DNA of 10,356 bases from Zelonia costaricensis. Taxonomy: Eukaryota > Euglenozoa > Kinetoplastea > Trypanosomatida > Trypanosomatidae. Under the pieces are notes generated by a model, which was given only the letters and a program-made list of their open reading frames with translations, was not told where the DNA came from and ran no database searches. A program made the position numbers and the translations under genes. Positions 6,368-10,356 of this stretch are shown piece by piece; position 1 is the first letter of the stretch, and each line of letters begins with the position of its first letter. The stretch lies in the NCBI GenBank assembly GCA_030849075.1, contig JASAOO010002819.1, forward strand, positions 1 to 10,356, in the 5' to 3' direction.

Positions 6368-7196
6368 ATGTCGCGTGCGGTCGACCAGCTGGTTGCCGCG
6401 TACCTCGCGGAGGCGCACCCTCGCGTGGCGAAGGCGCTGCGCAAAGACGTCCCGGCAACGGCAGCGCCGGTCCGCTCTCCATTTGGCAGCAAGACACTTC
6501 AGGAGGTGGTCGCGGCGTACCGCGTGCAGACATCGACCGGCACCGCCGCCGACAGCTCCGACGACGACGAGCCGGTGAGGAAGCCGGCGTCGCGCAAGGC
6601 ATCGCCGNCCGGCAGCCAAGAAGGCGCCGATCCCCGACTCGAGCTCTGACGACGACGAGCCGGTGAGGAAGCCGGCGTCGCGCAAGGCATCGCCGAAGCC
6701 GGCAGCCAAGAAGGCGCCGATCCGCGACTCGAGCTCTGACGACGAGGAGCCGGTCAGGAAGCGGGCGTCCCCCAAGGTGTCGCCGAAGTCGGCCCCGAAG
6801 CGGGCGGCAATGGAGAGCGACAGCGACGATGACGACGCGCCGCTTAAGCGGCCGACCGCCGTGAAGGCGCCGGCGACCCGCGCGTCGACTGACGAGCCTG
6901 TTGCGAAGGCGCCGCGGACGGAGGGGGCCCGGCGCACGCCGCACCACCTCAACGAGGACGGCACGTTCCGCCGCTTCCAGCGCATCGACCCCACCAAGGT
7001 GACCTTTCACGCCGAGGCCTTGCGCGACAACCGCCCTGGCGATGAGCACCTCGTGCTGCGCCAAAACCAGGAGATGATGCGCGTCAAGGGGAAGGGCTTC
7101 AACAAGCTGAAGCAGAAGAACAAGGGCAAGTTCTACGGCGCCGGAGTCGACCTTTCAGTACGCGCCTTCCAGTTCCCTGACAGCGACGACGAGTAG
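6368..7196 (+). CDS. Nopp140/SRP40-like nucleolar phosphoprotein, frame broken at ambiguous base 6608
   Basis: The ATG at 6368 starts a frame that is lost at the n (6608); the sense frame resumes one codon later, two bases out of phase, and runs to TAG at 7194-7196. With two bases restored the product would be about 276 residues. The N-terminus (about residues 4-26) resembles the LisH-like start of Nopp140. The centre is built of 30-residue units alternating an acidic serine cluster (SSSDDDE) with Lys/Pro/Ala-rich stretches, the classic Nopp140 pattern and good casein kinase 2 sites. The C-terminal part, encoded at about 6966-7185, matches the SRP40 C-terminal domain (FRRFQRIDPTKV, then the KGKGFNKLKQKNKGK basic block, FYGAG, and FQF). 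Family members act in the nucleolus and Cajal bodies as chaperones of box C/D and H/ACA snoRNPs and of Pol I transcription. The break is most simply an assembly error in a repeat, not a real pseudogene. Confidence 0.9.
6551..6815 (+). repeat. 90-bp in-frame tandem repeat in the Nopp140-like gene
   Basis: Three units encode a DSSSDDDEPVRK-type acidic cluster followed by a Lys/Pro/Ala tail. The GCCGGT-AGG landmark recurs at 6571, 6659 and 6749, spacings of 88 and 90. Units 1 and 2 are almost identical at base level; unit 3 is diverged and a degenerate fourth follows. The 88 instead of 90 locates the two missing bases to unit 1, at the n. Confidence 0.9.
6608..6608. other. Ambiguous base with two missing nucleotides (assembly defect)
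   Basis: In unit 2 the matching place reads CCG AAG CCG GCA; in unit 1 it reads CCG n CC GGC A. The n therefore stands where an AAG lysine codon is expected and two bases are absent, which shifts the frame. The true sequence could also contain extra repeat units here. Confidence 0.85.
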
Positions 7197-7275
7197 CGGG
7201 CTGGTGGCGACCCGAAAGCGGTGGGCCGCCAAACAGGCAGCGCAACGCTCAGCGGCGAAGCTCGCATTGCGCGCG

Positions 7276-7301
7276 CGTGTGCGTCTGTGTGCACGCGCAC
7301 G
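7276..7301 (+). other. GC-rich hairpin in the Nopp140-like 3' UTR
   Basis: CGTGTGCGT (7276-7284) can pair with ACGCGCACG (7293-7301) over nine base pairs, eight Watson-Crick and one G-U, closing an 8-nt loop. It begins 80 nt after the stop codon. It could be a 3' UTR element or a chance product of alternating CG/TG sequence. Confidence 0.4.
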
Positions 7302-7898
7302 GTGCCACTTATGGGGTCCACCTTAACCGTTTCTGTAACCTGCGGCTTCATTGTCTGCCGCCACTTCCCCCCTACTCCCCCCCACGTTTAAGCTCAGCAA
7401 GCACCGGTAGGGCCACCGTGGGCCAACCGCAAAGTGAAGCGCAAGAGTGAAGACAGCAGCAGACACGCGAAGCGGCAGCGATCGATGTCGTGCCGCGGCG
7501 ATGCCGCACCCAACTGCCCTCCAGCGATGAATGGTGGCCTATGCGGCTGTACCATGTCCCGACGTGAAGGCACGAAGTTGAGTGCAGGACGCGCCCTCCT
7601 TTTGCCCCGCCACTCACTGGCGAAGACTGCACCTCTGTGGAGGAGCCGCGTGCGCGCCTGCTGAGCCGCTGTGTGGCGCGCTGCGCACCAGTTCTGTACC
7701 CCACACGAGAGGGCGCTCCTCTCTCTGCCCACTGTGCACCCCCCTCCCCCTCCGACTGCGTCTTCCCGCTTCGTGCTCCCGCGGGCCGCTCGCTCGCTGC
7801 GCAGCAACCACCCCTTCCCCCGCCCATCGTCCCCTCCCCAGACCGCACCAAGGCTGCCGCAACGCAACGCCGCCTTCGCGAAAGGGACGTTCCGATTG

Positions 7899-7929
7899 TT
7901 TTTTTTTTTCCGCGTCTCCTCGGTTGAAG
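7899..7929 (+). promoter_or_regulatory. T11 tract and candidate spliced-leader acceptor for CIA1
   Basis: Eleven T at 7899-7909 and a following C/T stretch lead to the first AG at 7928-7929. The resulting 5' UTR is 67 nt and holds no ATG before 7997, so it also decides the CIA1 start. Confidence 0.75.
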
Positions 7930-7996
7930 GCGGAGAGAGCAAAGGGGCGAGCGGACCGCCGTGCCCGTCGTTGCGCCTTCTACACACGCCGCGTGC

Positions 7997-9175
7997 ATGG
8001 CGTCGTCCGAGACGGGCGGCCGCGGGGCCGCGGCTCCACTGCAGCTGCCCAGCTGTGCGCCGCAGGGCATGACAGTGTGCAAGACGGCATCGCTGACAGG
8101 GCACCGGGACCGCGTGTGGTGCGTGCGGTGGTGCCCGACGGCGCCAGTGCTTGCCTCCTGCTCCGGCGACGCCACCGTCAAGTTCTGGGCGCGCCGCGGC
8201 GGTCAGAGCAGCGAGCCGGCGGAATGGGCGTGCATCGCGACGTTGGAGGGGGAGCACAGCCGCACCATCCGGCACATCAGCTGGAGCCCGAACGGCGAGT
8301 ATATCGCGTGCGCCTCCTTCGACCACACCGCGACCGTCTGGCGGCGGCATAGCGACGAGGAGGCGTTTGGGTTCGAAATCGAGGGGGTGCTCGACGGGCA
8401 CGAGAGCGAGGTGAAGTGCGTGGAGTGGGCCACGGACAGCATGCTTGTGACGTGCTCGCGCGACCACACGGCGTGGATCTGGGAGCGGGTGGACGAGGGC
8501 GAGTACGAGTGTGGCGGCGTGCTGACCGGTCACGTGCAGGACGTGAAGCACTGCCGCTTCTTGCACCCGCAAAACGACGGCGACGCCCCGCTCATTGTGA
8601 CGTGCGGCTACGACAACACCCTCAAGGTGTGGTCGGAGGGACACCACCAGGACGACTGGCAGTGCGTGCAGACGCTCACCGCGCACGAGGCCACCGTGTG
8701 GGCCACCGGGATGCAGCGGCTCGAGGTGCCGATGGACACGGTGCGCGCCGCCCACGCCACCCAGGCGCTGCTGCCCCAGCCGCTCCTCTGCAGCTGCTCC
8801 GACGACTTGTCCGTCATCTTCTGGCGCCGCAACGGGGAGGGCAGGTTTGTCGAGGCTGCCCGCGCGTCTGGCTTTGCGGAGCGCACCGTGTATGACGTCG
8901 ACTGGGCACCCCACAACGCCCCGGTCGTCGCGTGCGCGAGCGGCGACAACAGCATCGCGCTACTGGGTGTGTACGAGGACGTGACGGGGGTGCACGTCGT
9001 CACGTTGGCCCGCGTGCCGGACGCGCACCTGGCCGACGTCAACAGCGTCGCCTTCTCAGGCCACGGCGACCTCACCCACCGCGGCGAGGCCGGCGAGGCG
9101 AGCGGCGTGCTGCTGGCGTCTGCCGGCGACGACAGCCGTATTCACATCTGGACCGTCACGGCGGAGACGGCGTGA
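7997..9175 (+). CDS. CIA1: CIA1/CIAO1, WD40 protein of the cytosolic iron-sulfur assembly targeting complex
   Basis: 392 residues from the first ATG after the splice signal; an in-frame GTG at 7961 is not needed. Seven WD40 blades can be placed at about residues 32-64, 83-115, 131-162, 176-212, 227-276, 292-324 and 344-385. Diagnostic CIAO1 stretches are RDRVWCVRWCP (37-47), SRTIRHISWSP (88-98), GHESEVKCVEW (134-144), CSRD with the conserved blade-3 arginine (R156), HVQDVKHC (179-186) and RTVYDVDWAP (296-305). CIA1 is a scaffold that, with CIA2 and MMS19, hands 4Fe-4S clusters to cytosolic and nuclear apoproteins such as DNA polymerases and helicases. The protein is longer than human CIAO1 (about 339), owing to an N-terminal extension and insertions near 241-262 (blade 5) and 357-370 (blade 7). 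The human LYR-type motif in blade 4 is replaced by KVWS, similar to yeast KIW. Confidence 0.95.
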   Translation: MASSETGGRGAAAPLQLPSCAPQGMTVCKTASLTGHRDRVWCVRWCPTAPVLASCSGDATVKFWARRGGQSSEPAEWACIATLEGEHSRTIRHISWSPNGEYIACASFDHTATVWRRHSDEEAFGFEIEGVLDGHESEVKCVEWATDSMLVTCSRDHTAWIWERVDEGEYECGGVLTGHVQDVKHCRFLHPQNDGDAPLIVTCGYDNTLKVWSEGHHQDDWQCVQTLTAHEATVWATGMQRLEVPMDTVRAAHATQALLPQPLLCSCSDDLSVIFWRRNGEGRFVEAARASGFAERTVYDVDWAPHNAPVVACASGDNSIALLGVYEDVTGVHVVTLARVPDAHLADVNSVAFSGHGDLTHRGEAGEASGVLLASAGDDSRIHIWTVTAETA

Positions 9176-10126
9176 GAGGACGCCTCCCACGCGCTACGTG
9201 GCGCCCACAAGGAAAGCAACACAGCGTTGGCTAAGCACACACACTCTCCTTCTCCTGGCAGCGCCCTGGCACTGAAAGGTGCGGCGGCGTGACTGCATCG
9301 GCTACTCCGTGTCGGGCTTTGCTCGGCCCGGCTTTTCTCTCTTCGCGGCGTGGGCCGCCGCCGCGACTCCAGCGGCGGTGAAAGCGGAGGATGCGTGTGT
9401 GCCGCTGCGCTGCTCGCCTCGCTCCTTCCGAGGGCGGGGGGGGGGCTGGCGATCATGGATGTGGCCCGTGCGCCAGCCAGGAGGGCCGATGAAGTCGCTT
9501 CTCGCTCGGAGCGCCCTTCAGATGTGCGTCTCAAGCGACCTCTATTTGCCTTCTTGCGCACACATGCAAGCTCCTCCTTCAATCTTCTTGTCTCCTCTGT
9601 CTGCCACGTCACATGCGCCGCCCCCTCCCCCCGCTCCCCGTTCCCCACAAACACACGGGTGCCACCGCCCACCCCCCGTACACCCACCCACACAACAGAG
9701 TCTGTAGTGCTTCTGACTCTATTCCACAGCGCCTATTCAACGCCCCTTCCCCCAGCAATCCACCAGTTAACTACCTTCTCTCTTTCTTCATATCTCGTTT
9801 CCGGGTTTTGTTTTTGTGTTCTTCTTCCCCTTCACCTCCTGCGACGCACTGCTCCCACATCGCACGCACAAGTCGTCGCGTCCCACGCCTGTGCCCACAT
9901 CCCGCTCCTGGGACTCTGTTTCACCCCTTCCCGCCGTCCTCGTATTCCCACGAGCCCGCTTCTGTCCGCCGCCGTCTCCCACTCAGGCGCCACCAACGGC
10001 CGCTCACCTCGCCCCTCCCCCCTCCACCTCTCCCTCTCCTCCCGCTTTTCATCTGCTTTCATAGAAACGTGAGGGCACGGCAACGCGTCTGTTAGCTCAC
10101 CTACGCTTCTCCCCCACTCCCCCCCC

Positions 10127-10142
10127 GTGCGTGCGTGCGTGC
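10127..10142 (+). repeat. (GTGC)4 tetranucleotide repeat
   Basis: Four exact GTGC units in a row, directly after a C-run and just before the terminal polypyrimidine tract. Confidence 0.9.
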
Positions 10143-10150
10143 TTGCCAGC

Positions 10151-10229
10151 CTCTGCTCCCGTTTCCATTCCTTTTTTTTTTTCTTCACTCTTTTTTCTTC
10201 TTCCTCTGCGCCTGCCGCGCTGCGTGAAG
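10151..10229 (+). promoter_or_regulatory. Strong polypyrimidine tract and candidate spliced-leader acceptor for the gene beyond the window
   Basis: T-runs of 11 and 6 in a long, almost pure T/C tract (about 10151-10208) are followed by the first AG at 10228-10229. The remaining 127 bases contain no ATG on the + strand, so the downstream start codon must lie outside. This is the longest such tract in the window. Confidence 0.65.
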
Positions 10230-10356
10230 CGGGACTCAGTCGCACCTTCACCGCACCCCACTACACACACCCTCGCGCGCCACGCAGCATCAGCGCCGCT
10301 CGCACGCTCCCGCCGGCCGTGCCTGCCCGCTCCCCTATTGCCCTCTCCCCCACTGG

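Larger units (their letters stand above)
7197..7996 (+). other. Intergenic region between Nopp140-like and CIA1 genes
   Basis: No supported gene lies in these 800 bases. They contain a GC-rich hairpin at 7276-7301, C/T-rich stretches at about 7361-7387 and 7731-7840, and the T11 tract with AG that should serve CIA1. Long open frames on the minus strand that cross into this spacer are shadows of the GC-rich CIA1 coding sequence. Confidence 0.7.
9176..10356 (+). other. CIA1 3' UTR, spacer and probable 5' UTR of the next gene
   Basis: No gene is recognised in these 1181 bases. A G10 run lies at 9436-9445. From about 9570 onward the + strand is strongly C/T-rich, with many short pyrimidine tracts and few AGs, and open frames there translate to Ser/Pro/Leu/His-rich low complexity. 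A GTGC repeat (10127-10142) and a very strong tract and AG (10151-10229) mark the approach to a gene beyond the window; no ATG occurs on the + strand after that AG. Confidence 0.65.

Noticed and set aside
6551..6815. Tandem repeats as a CRISPR array
   Set aside because: The units are contiguous, in frame and encode Nopp140-type acidic/basic repeats; there are no spacers, and the host is eukaryotic.
6368..7196. Two separate genes, or a true frameshifted pseudogene
   Set aside because: The frame change coincides exactly with the n, and the repeat spacing shows two missing bases there, so an assembly fault is the simpler reading.
7961..7996. GTG extension of CIA1
   Set aside because: Kinetoplastid genes start at ATG; the first ATG after the splice acceptor is 7997.
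8370..8380. GGTTCGAAATC, like a tRNA B box
   Set aside because: It lies within a conserved CIA1 coding stretch, and no A box or cloverleaf can be drawn around it.
7394..8914. 506-codon open frame on the minus strand opposite CIA1
   Set aside because: It is antisense to a well-conserved WD40 gene, and high third-position GC commonly keeps the opposite frame open. Its translation is Arg/Ala/Gly/His-rich with no domain.

Overview
The window reads as nuclear DNA of a trypanosomatid protozoan of the Leishmania type. All five credible genes lie on the + strand, none needs an intron, and GC content and third-position GC are high. They are separated by 0.8-1.4 kb spacers rich in pyrimidine tracts, homopolymers and CA/TG repeats. 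Several genes are preceded by a long T/C tract followed closely by an AG, the signature of spliced-leader trans-splicing. This fits one polycistronic RNA polymerase II unit. No bacterial promoters, Shine-Dalgarno sites or operon spacing are seen. The species cannot be fixed by reading alone. One ambiguous base (n at 6608) points to a draft assembly.

Layout: (1) 1-407, the 3' end of a NUDIX hydrolase of the NADH pyrophosphatase (NudC/NUDT12-like) type. (2) 1259-2263, a protein with a disordered Pro/Tyr-rich N-terminal half and a very cysteine-rich PLAC8-like C-terminal half. (3) 3690-4934, a membrane-anchored short-chain dehydrogenase/reductase related to the retinol dehydrogenase group. (4) 6368-7196, a Nopp140/SRP40-like nucleolar protein whose frame is broken by two missing bases at the n, inside a 90-bp tandem repeat. 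(5) 7997-9175, the WD40 protein CIA1/CIAO1 of the cytosolic iron-sulfur assembly targeting complex. The window ends in what looks like the 5' UTR of a sixth gene, just after a strong polypyrimidine tract and AG.

The genes do not form a pathway. They are unrelated housekeeping functions sharing a transcription unit, as is normal in kinetoplastids, so control is expected through trans-splicing, polyadenylation and UTR elements. The most notable non-coding structures are a 32-bp TG/CA inverted repeat with a 100-nt loop at 5839-6002, a single-nucleotide-loop G-quadruplex motif at 622-639, and a T10 tract plus AG at 2423-2490 with no recognised gene behind it. I do not see evidence for a new defence, mobile or biosynthetic system here.
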